From Planctomycetia bacterium (GTDB lineage Bacteria > Planctomycetota > GCA-002687715), in NCBI GenBank assembly GCA_005790545.1, contig SXUL01000086.1, positions 31,177 through 95,176 of the forward strand: 64,000 nt of DNA. Reading direction: 5' to 3'. Of the stretch, positions 44,783 through 52,442 are shown piece after piece. Numbering within the stretch: position 1 is the first letter of the stretch; each line of letters begins with the position of its first letter. The notes under the pieces are model-generated. The model was not told the origin of the DNA, did no database searches, and saw nothing but the letters and a program-made list of their open reading frames with translations. Both the position numbers and the translations under genes were made by a program.

Positions 44783-46096
44783 ATGAACTGGCTTGCAGCG
44801 CAGGAAGCTCTTCTTGGAGCGCTCGCTCCGGGACATGAGCCCCGCGTGCGCCGCATGGCCGCGCGCGTGCACAAGGGATTCGAGTTCCCGTTCCGCGTCG
44901 CGGAGGCGCCGGCCCTCGTGCCAGCGGACATCTTCGCGCTCGATTGCGCAGCCGTTCTTGAGCGACTCCGTCCGTTGCTCGCGCATGAGTTTCTTGGCGC
45001 CGCGCGGCAGGCCGTGCCGGAGCGATTCCGTGCGGCGGCGTCGCGTCGCCCCCGGTTTTTCGCGACGGATTTCGCCCGCGCCTTCCATGCGGATGGATCG
45101 TTGCGTCATCCGATGCCGGAGTTGCAGTCTTTCCCGGGCAACTACTTCCTGTGGAAGGCGCAGTTGCCTCCCACGCTGGAGGACATGACGCGCGCGGGCT
45201 TTCCCGGCGGAGGACACGGCTTCGGGTTCGCTGGTGCCGACGAGCTTGATGCGTTCCTTCAGGATGTGATCCTCGCGGGCAGTGATCCCGCCCTGGCGGC
45301 CATCATTGAAATCGAGCCGCTGAAGCAGAAGACCTTCGTGGATGCGTTCCTCATGGCGCGCACTCTCGGGATCGTGCTCGTGGACCCGCGCGATCTGGAG
45401 ACCGGGGCGGATGGAACTCTTGAAGCGCGGCGCTGGATCAGCGCAGAAGAGGCAGGGCCCTGCCAGCACCAAGGTTCGCGGAAGATCGAGCGGGCACACG
45501 TGCGCTGTCTGCCGGACGAACTGGATGCCGCAGGCTTCGACACACGAGCATTGACGCGCATCTTTCGCACCCCGGAAGAGCGAGCGCGTGTGAGCTTCAG
45601 CGTGCACCCTGAGGATTTCTTTCTCGTGAGCAAGGCCACGCTGGCTGGTGCGGATCTGGACCCACCTCTGCTGGCTGCGGATGAGGAATTGCTGGAGCGT
45701 CTGGCAGCCATGGGGCTCGCACTCGCGGAGGGCGTGCTGAAGCCTGTGGACGGGGCGGGAGGTCGCGGCGTGCTGGGTGTTCGGGAGCGCCTCTCGGCAG
45801 CAGACGTGCGCGCCGTGGTGGTGCCGCGCGGGAAGAAAGCGACACATCTGTGGCAACAACGCTACGAGGCACACCGGTTTTCGCGACGCTGCATGCCCGA
45901 GGCCGGTGATCCGGCGGGCGCCGTGCAGCAGGAACTCCGCATCATGTGGGTTCTCCCCGATGGGGCGCATGAGCCGCGCGTGGCTGGCAGCATGGTGCGT
46001 TGGAGCGAACCGGGCGAGTTGTCGAGCGCGGGGCGCGCACGAGCTCTCGGCACCGGCACGCAGACGCCCGTCATTGTCCCGGCAGGAACATTCTGA
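44783..46096 (+). CDS. Unrecognised protein with an ATP-grasp-like segment
   Basis: A 437-residue soluble protein that I cannot assign. It is Ala/Arg-rich with no signal peptide or membrane helix. Visible features are ELQSFPGNYFLWKAQLPPT, a Rossmann-like IIEIEPLKQKTFVDAFLMA followed by LGIVLVDPRDLE, and GVLKPVDGAGGRGV near 310-325, which resembles the glycine-rich nucleotide loop and lysine of ATP-grasp enzymes. The C-terminal part AVQQELRIMWVLP could be the next ATP-grasp strand. A circularly permuted ATP-grasp or glutathionylspermidine-synthase-like ligase is possible. It begins 14 nt after the SurA-like gene and its stop overlaps the EamA start (TGATG), so it is a genuine operon member. 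Confidence 0.7.
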   Translation: MNWLAAQEALLGALAPGHEPRVRRMAARVHKGFEFPFRVAEAPALVPADIFALDCAAVLERLRPLLAHEFLGAARQAVPERFRAAASRRPRFFATDFARAFHADGSLRHPMPELQSFPGNYFLWKAQLPPTLEDMTRAGFPGGGHGFGFAGADELDAFLQDVILAGSDPALAAIIEIEPLKQKTFVDAFLMARTLGIVLVDPRDLETGADGTLEARRWISAEEAGPCQHQGSRKIERAHVRCLPDELDAAGFDTRALTRIFRTPEERARVSFSVHPEDFFLVSKATLAGADLDPPLLAADEELLERLAAMGLALAEGVLKPVDGAGGRGVLGVRERLSAADVRAVVVPRGKKATHLWQQRYEAHRFSRRCMPEAGDPAGAVQQELRIMWVLPDGAHEPRVAGSMVRWSEPGELSSAGRARALGTGTQTPVIVPAGTF

Positions 46097-46983
46097 TGCG
46101 TCACGCGCCGACGCCCCGCATGGCGGCCCTGATGTTCATGGGGCTCTGTCTCATCTGGGGCACCACCTGGTTTTTCATTCGTTGGGGCCTGGACGGCATT
46201 GCGCCTCTCACCGCCGCGGCGCTGCGGCTCATCCTCAGTTGGGTGCTCATGTGTGGAGTGGTGGCAGTGCTCGGCAAGCGTGAGGGCGGGGAGCGCCCCG
46301 GGTTCTGGCTCTCCTTCGGCATGGGAGTCTTCAACTGCGGCGGATCCTATGCCGTGCTCTACATCGCCGAGGAGTCACTCCCGAGCGGGCTCGTGAGCGT
46401 GATCTGGGCGGTCTACCCCTTGATGGTGGCGTTGGGCGGACACTGGCTGCTGCCCGGAGAACGTCTCGACCTGAGGCGGAGCCTCGGATTCCTCTTCGGT
46501 CTCGCTGGAGTCGCCATGCTCTTTGCGACGGACGTGCTTGACCTCGGCCGTGCGCAACTGGGCACGGCCTTCTTCCTGCTGCTTTCTCCTCTCATCAGCA
46601 CCGTCGGGACCGTGGTCGTGAAGCGGCATGGAGCGCATGTCTCCTCCCTGCAGCTCAACCGCAACGGCATGTTCGTGGGAGCAGCGCTGCTTTCGGGGTT
46701 GGCTTTCCTGCTTGAGGAACCGGCCCGAACACAACTGAGTGCGCGCGCGTTGCTCGCCATTCTCTACCTCGCCTGCTTCGGCACGGTGCTTGCATTCGGC
46801 GTCTGGTTCTGGATGCTGCGCCACCGCCCGGCCTCGGAGCTGGCTGTGGTTTCGTACGTGACGCCCATCATCGCGCTGGGTGTCGGGGCGGTGTTCGGTG
46901 CGGAACACGTGGGCCTGACCACGATTGTGGGAGCGGCCATGATCCTCACAGGCGTGGCGCTCACCCGGCGGCGCCCTCTATGA
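46096..46983 (+). CDS. EamA (DMT) family transporter
   Basis: A 295-residue inner-membrane exporter of the drug/metabolite transporter superfamily with two EamA repeats and about ten helices. Motif-bearing stretches are LCLIWGTTWFFIRWGLDGIAP and AALRLILSWVLMCGVV in repeat one, and HGAHVSSLQLNRNGMFVGAA, AILYLACFGTVLAFGVWFWM and VVSYVTPIIALGVGAVF in repeat two. The start overlaps the preceding stop; upstream in-frame codons lie in the previous gene. The substrate (amino acid, sugar or other metabolite) is unknown. Confidence 0.92.
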   Translation: MRHAPTPRMAALMFMGLCLIWGTTWFFIRWGLDGIAPLTAAALRLILSWVLMCGVVAVLGKREGGERPGFWLSFGMGVFNCGGSYAVLYIAEESLPSGLVSVIWAVYPLMVALGGHWLLPGERLDLRRSLGFLFGLAGVAMLFATDVLDLGRAQLGTAFFLLLSPLISTVGTVVVKRHGAHVSSLQLNRNGMFVGAALLSGLAFLLEEPARTQLSARALLAILYLACFGTVLAFGVWFWMLRHRPASELAVVSYVTPIIALGVGAVFGAEHVGLTTIVGAAMILTGVALTRRRPL

Positions 46984-47002
46984 TCGCGCTCGAGGCCCAC
47001 TG

Positions 47003-48565
47003 ATGTCTGATGCTTGGTCGCACTACCGCGAGTGTTTCTTTTTCGATGCCGGGTTGCAGTTCGCGCTGGATGCCTCGCGCACAGGGCTCAGCTCCGACTG
47101 GTGGCAGCGGCACCCCGAACGGGTGCAGTCTGCGCTCGATGCCATGCAGGCGCTGGAAGCCGGCGCGATTGCCAATCCCTCCGAGGGGCGGCGCGTGGGG
47201 CACTACTGGTTGCGCGCACCGGAACGTGCTCCGGATGCAGCCACACGTGAAGCCATCGGCGCTGCAACGCGCGCAGTGACGGCCTTCGCGGAAGCCGTGC
47301 GTGCTGGCCGCACTTCCACCCCGGACGGCAGACCCTTCACGGATTTTCTTGTGCTCGGCATTGGTGGCTCCGCCCTCGGGCCCATGCTGGTTGCGGACGC
47401 GCTGGGCATGGGGCGCGGACTTCATCCGCACTTCATCGACAATACCGATCCGGACGGATTCGACCGCCAACTGACAGCTCTCGGGCCGCGCCTTCCAACC
47501 ACGCTCGTGCTCGTGACCAGCAAGTCCGGCACCACAGCCGAACCTCGCAACGCTCTCATCGAAGTGCAGCGGGCTTTCAGCAAGGCAGGCCTCGCGTTTC
47601 GCCGTCACGCGGTGGCTGTCACCGGAGCTGGCAGCCTCCTCGAAAAGGAATCGGAAGACTGGCTCGCGCGCTTCCCGATGTGGGATTGGGTTGGCGGTCG
47701 CACGTCGCTGTGGTCCAGCGTTGGCCTTCTGCCCGCGGCTCTCGAGGGCATCGACACGGAAGCACTGCTCCAGGGTGCCGCCGCGATGGACGAACTCACG
47801 CGTCGTGAAGACGCGGCGCGGAACCCGGCCCTGCTGCTCGCCATCTTCTGGTGGACCGAGGCCAGGGGCCGCGGTGAGCGCTCGCTCGTGGTGTTGCCGT
47901 ACAAGGATCGACTCATCTTCCTTGCACGCTGGCTCCAGCAGCTCGTGATGGAATCCCTCGGCAAGCGCGAGAGCATCGATGGACACGTGGTGCATCAGGG
48001 CCTCACGGTCTACGGCAACAAGGGTTCGACGGATCAGCATGCTTTTGTGCAGCAGCTCCGCGATGGCGTGCACGATTTCGCGGCCATGTTCATCGAGGTG
48101 CTGAAGGAACGCGCCGGAGTGCGGCAGGAACTCGAGTCGGGGGTGAGCGCCGGCGATTGGTTGGGCGGATTCCTCTCGGGCACGCGGGAGGCCCTCGCAG
48201 GAGCCGGCAGGAAGAGCCTCACCATCACGCTGGCCGATCTGTCACCGCGCTCGGTGGGTGCATTGCTGGCCCTCTTTGAGCGGGCGGTTGGTTTCTATGC
48301 CAGCTTCGCGGGCATCAATGCCTACGACCAACCGGGCGTCGAAGCAGGCAAGCAAGCTGCGGGCCGCGTGTTGGCCGTGCAGCAGCGTCTGCTGCGAGCG
48401 CTGCGCCAAGAGCCGCAGGCGCGGAGTGTCGAGGACCTTGCGCGTGCGGCGGAAGCGGACCCGGAAACGGTGTTCACACTTCTGCGGCGGCTGGCGGCCA
48501 ACGGCGTTGTGCGGGCCGAGGACGCGACGCGTCACCCCCTCGACATGCGTTGGCTTCTGGCCTGA
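47003..48565 (+). CDS. pgi: Glucose-6-phosphate isomerase with C-terminal winged-helix-like extension
   Basis: A 520-residue glycolytic/gluconeogenic enzyme interconverting glucose-6-phosphate and fructose-6-phosphate. The sugar-phosphate fold shows LVLGIGGSALGPMLVADAL, VTSKSGTTAEPRNALIEV, the active histidine region NKGSTDQHAFVQQLRDG and the catalytic lysine in DQPGVEAGK. The last 70 residues (from about 450) go beyond the core: ARSVEDLARAAEADPETVFTLLRRL looks like a winged-helix segment, ending in HPLDMRWLLA. A TATGAT box lies 18 nt before ATG. It ends at a convergent gene with a hairpin between. Confidence 0.95.
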   Translation: MSDAWSHYRECFFFDAGLQFALDASRTGLSSDWWQRHPERVQSALDAMQALEAGAIANPSEGRRVGHYWLRAPERAPDAATREAIGAATRAVTAFAEAVRAGRTSTPDGRPFTDFLVLGIGGSALGPMLVADALGMGRGLHPHFIDNTDPDGFDRQLTALGPRLPTTLVLVTSKSGTTAEPRNALIEVQRAFSKAGLAFRRHAVAVTGAGSLLEKESEDWLARFPMWDWVGGRTSLWSSVGLLPAALEGIDTEALLQGAAAMDELTRREDAARNPALLLAIFWWTEARGRGERSLVVLPYKDRLIFLARWLQQLVMESLGKRESIDGHVVHQGLTVYGNKGSTDQHAFVQQLRDGVHDFAAMFIEVLKERAGVRQELESGVSAGDWLGGFLSGTREALAGAGRKSLTITLADLSPRSVGALLALFERAVGFYASFAGINAYDQPGVEAGKQAAGRVLAVQQRLLRALRQEPQARSVEDLARAAEADPETVFTLLRRLAANGVVRAEDATRHPLDMRWLLA

Positions 48566-48581
48566 GATGATGCTGTCAGCG

Positions 48582-48603
48582 CGCGGCTGTCAACGCAGCC
48601 GCG
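48582..48603. terminator. Hairpin between convergent pgi and the lipid operon
   Basis: CGCGGCTG and CAGCCGCG form a perfect 8-bp stem with a 6-nt loop in the 66-nt convergent gap; a partial copy of CTGTCAACGCAGCC follows at 48609-48620. No T-run is present. It may serve both genes. Confidence 0.45.
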
Positions 48604-48631
48604 GCGCTCTCAACGCAAGCCATTTGCGGAC

Positions 48632-49444
48632 TCAGCGGTTGGCGTAGGGATTGATGCGCCAGAGACGGACCATGATGCCGTTGAGTGCGCGTGCGGCGTA
48701 GAGCGCCACCACCAGCGTGTAGCCGAGGAAGTAGAGATCCACGCGATTGCAGATGCAGAGCAGCAGGATGTAGCTCGGGTAATCCACCACGAAGCGTCCG
48801 AGCTTCTCGACCAGGGCGACGAGCGAGAACCCCCCACCGCCTGCAGCCGTGCCGGGCGCCGGCAGGAGTGCCTTCCATTCGGCTTTCTTCATGAACTCCG
48901 TGCAGCCGATGCCGGTTGCGAGCAAACCCATGCCGAAGATCGCCACGATGGGAATGACGACGGTGCCGTGGCAGTGAATGAAGTGGTCGAGGGCCCAGGT
49001 CGGAGAGGCGCATTCTCCGCCGAATGGTGCGTCGCCAGTGCCGGGTGACACAGCCTGCAACCAAAGCCGGATCGCCAGTGCGCCATACATCATGTACGCC
49101 TTGAGGGCATCGATGAAGAAATCGAAGTACATGCCGATGACGCTGCCGGCCTTCCTGTGGCGTGCGAGCTGGCCATCGAGCGCATCGAGCACGTGGGCGA
49201 GCATGAACAGTGCGCAGCCGCCGATCAGCCCCAACCACGATAGACACGTGATGTGCACGACGGAGCCAGCCACGCCGGTGATGAGCGAGAGGATGGTGAT
49301 CTGGTTCGGGGTCCAGCGCGAATGCTGGATGTGATAAAGAATGAAGCTCGCAAGCGGCCGCGAGAAGTAACGGAAGGCGACGCCTTCCTTGGCACCCGCG
49401 GTGCTCTTGGCGTGCAGTGCCTTGATCTCTTGCCAGGCGCCCAT
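48632..49444 (-). CDS. CDP-alcohol phosphatidyltransferase
   Basis: A 270-residue membrane enzyme that exchanges CMP of a CDP-activated alcohol for an acceptor, making phospholipids or polymer linkages. The full catalytic motif DALDGQLAR followed by G104, D108 and D112 is present, with the exact spacing Dx2DGx2ARx8Gx3Dx3D and metal-binding Asp87, Asp90, Asp108 and Asp112. Six or more hydrophobic helices surround it, with an unusual Cys/His-rich loop (ECASPTWALDHFIHCHG) around 145-160. It is the last gene of an operon, beginning 5 nt after the sulfate adenylyltransferase stop. The alcohol substrate is not identifiable, but the upstream nucleotidyltransferase points to a CDP-linked head group other than serine or glycerol. 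Confidence 0.9.
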   Translation of the reverse strand: MGAWQEIKALHAKSTAGAKEGVAFRYFSRPLASFILYHIQHSRWTPNQITILSLITGVAGSVVHITCLSWLGLIGGCALFMLAHVLDALDGQLARHRKAGSVIGMYFDFFIDALKAYMMYGALAIRLWLQAVSPGTGDAPFGGECASPTWALDHFIHCHGTVVIPIVAIFGMGLLATGIGCTEFMKKAEWKALLPAPGTAAGGGGFSLVALVEKLGRFVVDYPSYILLLCICNRVDLYFLGYTLVVALYAARALNGIMVRLWRINPYANR

Positions 49445-49449
49445 GGTTG

Positions 49450-50628
49450 TCAGCCCTCGAAGAAGACGCGGCCTTCGCGGCCACGTTGAATCAGGAAGCG
49501 TGCGATTTCAGGGCGCATGATCGTGGCCGGGGGCTCCGTGCCCGAGGCGATCATGGCCCGCACATCCGTTCCGCTGATATCCCGCCACGCATCCGGGCCG
49601 TGGGGACAGATCTGTTCCGTCACGATTTCGTCACAGCGCGCGCAGTAGCACGGACCGTGCAGCCGGAGAGGAGTGATCCCCAGTTCCTCCGCCGTGAAGC
49701 GGTCGAACATGCGGTGCGCGGCATACTTCTCGTAGAAGCCGCCGACGCCCGCGTGATCGCGGCCGACGATGAAATGCGTGCAGCCGAAGTTGCGACGGAT
49801 GATGGCGTGGAAGAGCGCTTCGCGCGGGCCGGCGTAGCGCATGGCCGTCGTGAGTCCGGCGAGGATCACCTTCTCCCGTGGGTAGTAATTCTCGATCAGG
49901 ATCTCGTAGCCCTCGAGAATCACCTCGGGCTGCATGTCGCCCTTCTTCTTCCACCCGATGAGAGGATGGATGAGCAGCCCGTCCGTGAGCTCAAGTCCGA
50001 TCTTCTGCAGATGCTCGTGGGCCTTGTGGCCGAGATTGCGCGTCTGAAAACCGGCGACAGTCTTGAATCCACGGCGATCGATCTCGGCGCGCACCTGTGC
50101 GGGATCGAGGTCGTAGGCAGCGGGAATGAGGCTCTGCGAGTGGGCCAGCAGGCTGACCGCGCCGGCGAGACAGCGTGCACCAAGGGTGAACATGCGGAAC
50201 ACGCCCGGGTGCGAGGTGTCCTCGGTGCCGTAGACCTTGCGCGCCTGCTCTGCGAGGTCGATATCGAAGACCTCGCTGATCGTGAGCAGTGCGGAAGGCT
50301 GATTCTCCTCCGCGTTCCAGAGCAGCACTTCCGTGCCGGCCGTGAGACCGGCGACGCTGGCCGCCGGAAACTGAAGCACGATCGGGATCGACCACGGCGT
50401 GCCGTTCGCGAGACGCACTTCATCGAGAACGGAGACGTAATCTGCCCGGCCCATGAAGCCCGTGAGGGGCGAGAAGGTGCCGTTGGCGAGTTTCTCGACG
50501 TCAAGCACCTTGTTGCGGTCGAGAAGAAGTCGCGGCAATGTGTCTGCGCGGCGGAGCGCTGCAGCGAGGGCGTCACCTGCGAGCTTGAGCTGGACCAGTG
50601 CCGGCCGACGGTGTGCGGTCTTGTTCAC
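49450..50628 (-). CDS. sat: Sulfate adenylyltransferase (ATP sulfurylase)
   Basis: A 392-residue Sat-type enzyme that adenylates sulfate to APS. The N-terminal PUA-like domain covers about 1-165 and the catalytic domain follows, with FQTRNLGHKAHE (QTRN 195-198, His201, His204), IHPLIGWKKKGD, RYAGPREALFHAII and the HFIVGRDHAGVG loop (GRDHAG 289-294). The C-terminal part has CYCARCDEIVTEQICPHG, a likely zinc site (Cys329, Cys332, Cys341, His343). No APS kinase, APS reductase or sulfotransferase is nearby. It lies 11 nt downstream of the kinase-nucleotidyltransferase fusion and 5 nt upstream of a CDP-alcohol phosphatidyltransferase, so it probably serves the same pathway or a sulfur-containing head group; alternatively its linkage is only economical. 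Confidence 0.93.
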   Translation of the reverse strand: MNKTAHRRPALVQLKLAGDALAAALRRADTLPRLLLDRNKVLDVEKLANGTFSPLTGFMGRADYVSVLDEVRLANGTPWSIPIVLQFPAASVAGLTAGTEVLLWNAEENQPSALLTISEVFDIDLAEQARKVYGTEDTSHPGVFRMFTLGARCLAGAVSLLAHSQSLIPAAYDLDPAQVRAEIDRRGFKTVAGFQTRNLGHKAHEHLQKIGLELTDGLLIHPLIGWKKKGDMQPEVILEGYEILIENYYPREKVILAGLTTAMRYAGPREALFHAIIRRNFGCTHFIVGRDHAGVGGFYEKYAAHRMFDRFTAEELGITPLRLHGPCYCARCDEIVTEQICPHGPDAWRDISGTDVRAMIASGTEPPATIMRPEIARFLIQRGREGRVFFEG

Positions 50629-50639
50629 TGCAGCGCCCT

Positions 50640-52391
50640 TCAGCGGAGAACCACGTCGCCGCGACGGGCGTTGGCTTCCAGAATGCGAGGCCAGACGGAC
50701 TCTCGCGAGCGATCAAGATCCGCGAGGCAGTCGTTGTCGTTCCAGGCGCGTCCGTGCGTGGGCACTTCCGTCAGTGCAATGCCACGCAGGGCGAGCTTTT
50801 CGAGGGCGACAGTGAGGAACGCCATCGGGTCGCCCGTGCGCACCACACTGTCCATGGCTTGCAGGAGCTGCTGCGCGGCGTTCCGGTTGAAGCGCGCAAG
50901 CCCGATGAACTCTCCCTGGCAACGGGCCGGATCGAGCTCCTTGCTCGCTTCCATCACGGCTCCATCACGCAGGACCACCTTCTCGTCCTCGGGGCCCATC
51001 TCGGAATCGTGATCGACCGCGAGAGCCGCTGCGCCAGGTGTGGCGAGCAGGTCTGCGAGGATGCCACGGTCGAAGATGATGTCGCCGTAGACAATCACGA
51101 GATTGCCGGACTCGCGCGCCAACCACAACGACGTGAGCATGTTGGTGGTGGCGAACCAGGGATTGAAGATGAAGCTGCCGAGGAAGCCTTCGCCGCGGAG
51201 ATAGGCCTCGATCTGATGATGGTTGTGGCCGATGACCACGCTGATGCGGTCGTCGGTGATGCCGCATTTCCGGAGGTTGTCGATCTGGTGCATGATGATC
51301 GTCGAGCCACCGACGTCGAGCATGCACTTGTGTTTGTTGGTCGTGAGGGATCCAAATCCCGTTGACGGCCCCGCTGCGAGGATCACGGCGCGGTAGTCCG
51401 TCTCCTGCCAGCGTTCCACGGTGCGCGCTACGTGACGCATGGTGGCAATGGCATCGAAGGGGTAGCGCCCGATGGCGGTTTCCTCGCTCAGCATGAGCAC
51501 GTCGGCGCCATCGAGGATGGCGTTCGAGATGTCGGAGACCTCCGCCATCACGGGCAGTGGCCGCTCCATCATGGTGGTGAGGAACTGGCTCGCGACGATG
51601 ACGGGGACTTCCAGTTCGTGCGCTCGACGGAGCACGCGCTTCGCGACGAGCGGCACATTCTCGCGGCCGATGTCTGCCTCAAGATCCCCGCGGTCGATCA
51701 TGATCATGTCGGAGCTCATCAGCACGCGGTCCAGCGTGGCGACTGCCTCGGCCGTCTCCACCTTGGCGACAATGCCGACGCCGGTGCCCGTGAGCTGTGC
51801 ACGGGTGCGCCGCACCTGCTCGCCGCTGCGCACGAATGAGAGCCCGATGTAGTCCACCCGGTACTCAATGGCGATGTTCATGAGCGCAATGTCGCGCTCG
51901 AAATCAAAGGGCATGCTTTCGCCAATGCCGCGGATGTTGATCCCCTTCCGGTTCGCGAGGAGCCCGCCCACCACCACGCGCGTGACGATGTCCTGACCTT
52001 CGACCCGCTCCACATCCAGTTGGATGGCTCCGTCGGCGGCGGAAATCCGGTCGCCGGGTTTCACGCGTGTGTACAACCCGCGGAAGGTGAGGTTCTCCGG
52101 CGCAAGGCGGAACTCTGAACCCGCTTCGAGGGGAATGGGTGCCTTGATGTTGTCCGTGCGCACTTTGTTGCCGGGCAGGTCGAGGAGGATCTGCACACCA
52201 GCCGGGAGTTCGCGCTTGAGGAACTGCACCATGGCGCGCACATCGTCGAGGCTGCCATGGCTTCCGTTGACCCGGGCAAGATTCATGCCGCAGGCATGCA
52301 GCTCCGCGAGGCTGGCCCGGTCCATGAGTTGAGGGCCGATTGTGCAGATGAAGCGCGTGCGACCGGTCTGGTCGCGTGGGTCGAGATCCAT
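50640..52391 (-). CDS. Fusion: pyruvate-kinase-like domain and LicC/PntC-like nucleotidyltransferase
   Basis: A 583-residue two-domain enzyme. Residues about 11-325 match the pyruvate kinase barrel (RTRFICTIGPQ, GMNLARVNGSHG, LLDLPGNKVRTD, IVAKVETAEA with Lys210 and Glu212, DRGDLEADIG with Asp236, MAEVSDISNAILDGADVLML), but the usual C-terminal regulatory domain is absent. From about 333 a nucleotidyltransferase replaces it (AVILAAGPSTGFG, MLDVGGSTIIMHQI, TTNMLTSLWLARE, VYGDIIFD with Asp437, WNDNDCLADLD), similar to phosphocholine or phosphonate cytidylyltransferases. Start 52391 fits the kinase N-terminus; an alternative ATG at 52439 has GGAG ahead. Operon mates are sat and a CDP-alcohol phosphatidyltransferase. 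Likely role: phosphorylate then CDP-activate a head group; alternatively the first domain is the cell's pyruvate kinase. Confidence 0.88.
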   Translation of the reverse strand: MDLDPRDQTGRTRFICTIGPQLMDRASLAELHACGMNLARVNGSHGSLDDVRAMVQFLKRELPAGVQILLDLPGNKVRTDNIKAPIPLEAGSEFRLAPENLTFRGLYTRVKPGDRISAADGAIQLDVERVEGQDIVTRVVVGGLLANRKGINIRGIGESMPFDFERDIALMNIAIEYRVDYIGLSFVRSGEQVRRTRAQLTGTGVGIVAKVETAEAVATLDRVLMSSDMIMIDRGDLEADIGRENVPLVAKRVLRRAHELEVPVIVASQFLTTMMERPLPVMAEVSDISNAILDGADVLMLSEETAIGRYPFDAIATMRHVARTVERWQETDYRAVILAAGPSTGFGSLTTNKHKCMLDVGGSTIIMHQIDNLRKCGITDDRISVVIGHNHHQIEAYLRGEGFLGSFIFNPWFATTNMLTSLWLARESGNLVIVYGDIIFDRGILADLLATPGAAALAVDHDSEMGPEDEKVVLRDGAVMEASKELDPARCQGEFIGLARFNRNAAQQLLQAMDSVVRTGDPMAFLTVALEKLALRGIALTEVPTHGRAWNDNDCLADLDRSRESVWPRILEANARRGDVVLR

Positions 52392-52442
52392 GGGGTGTTC
52401 CAGCGTGTCCTGGGTTGCGCAAACTGCGCTGGGGAACATACC

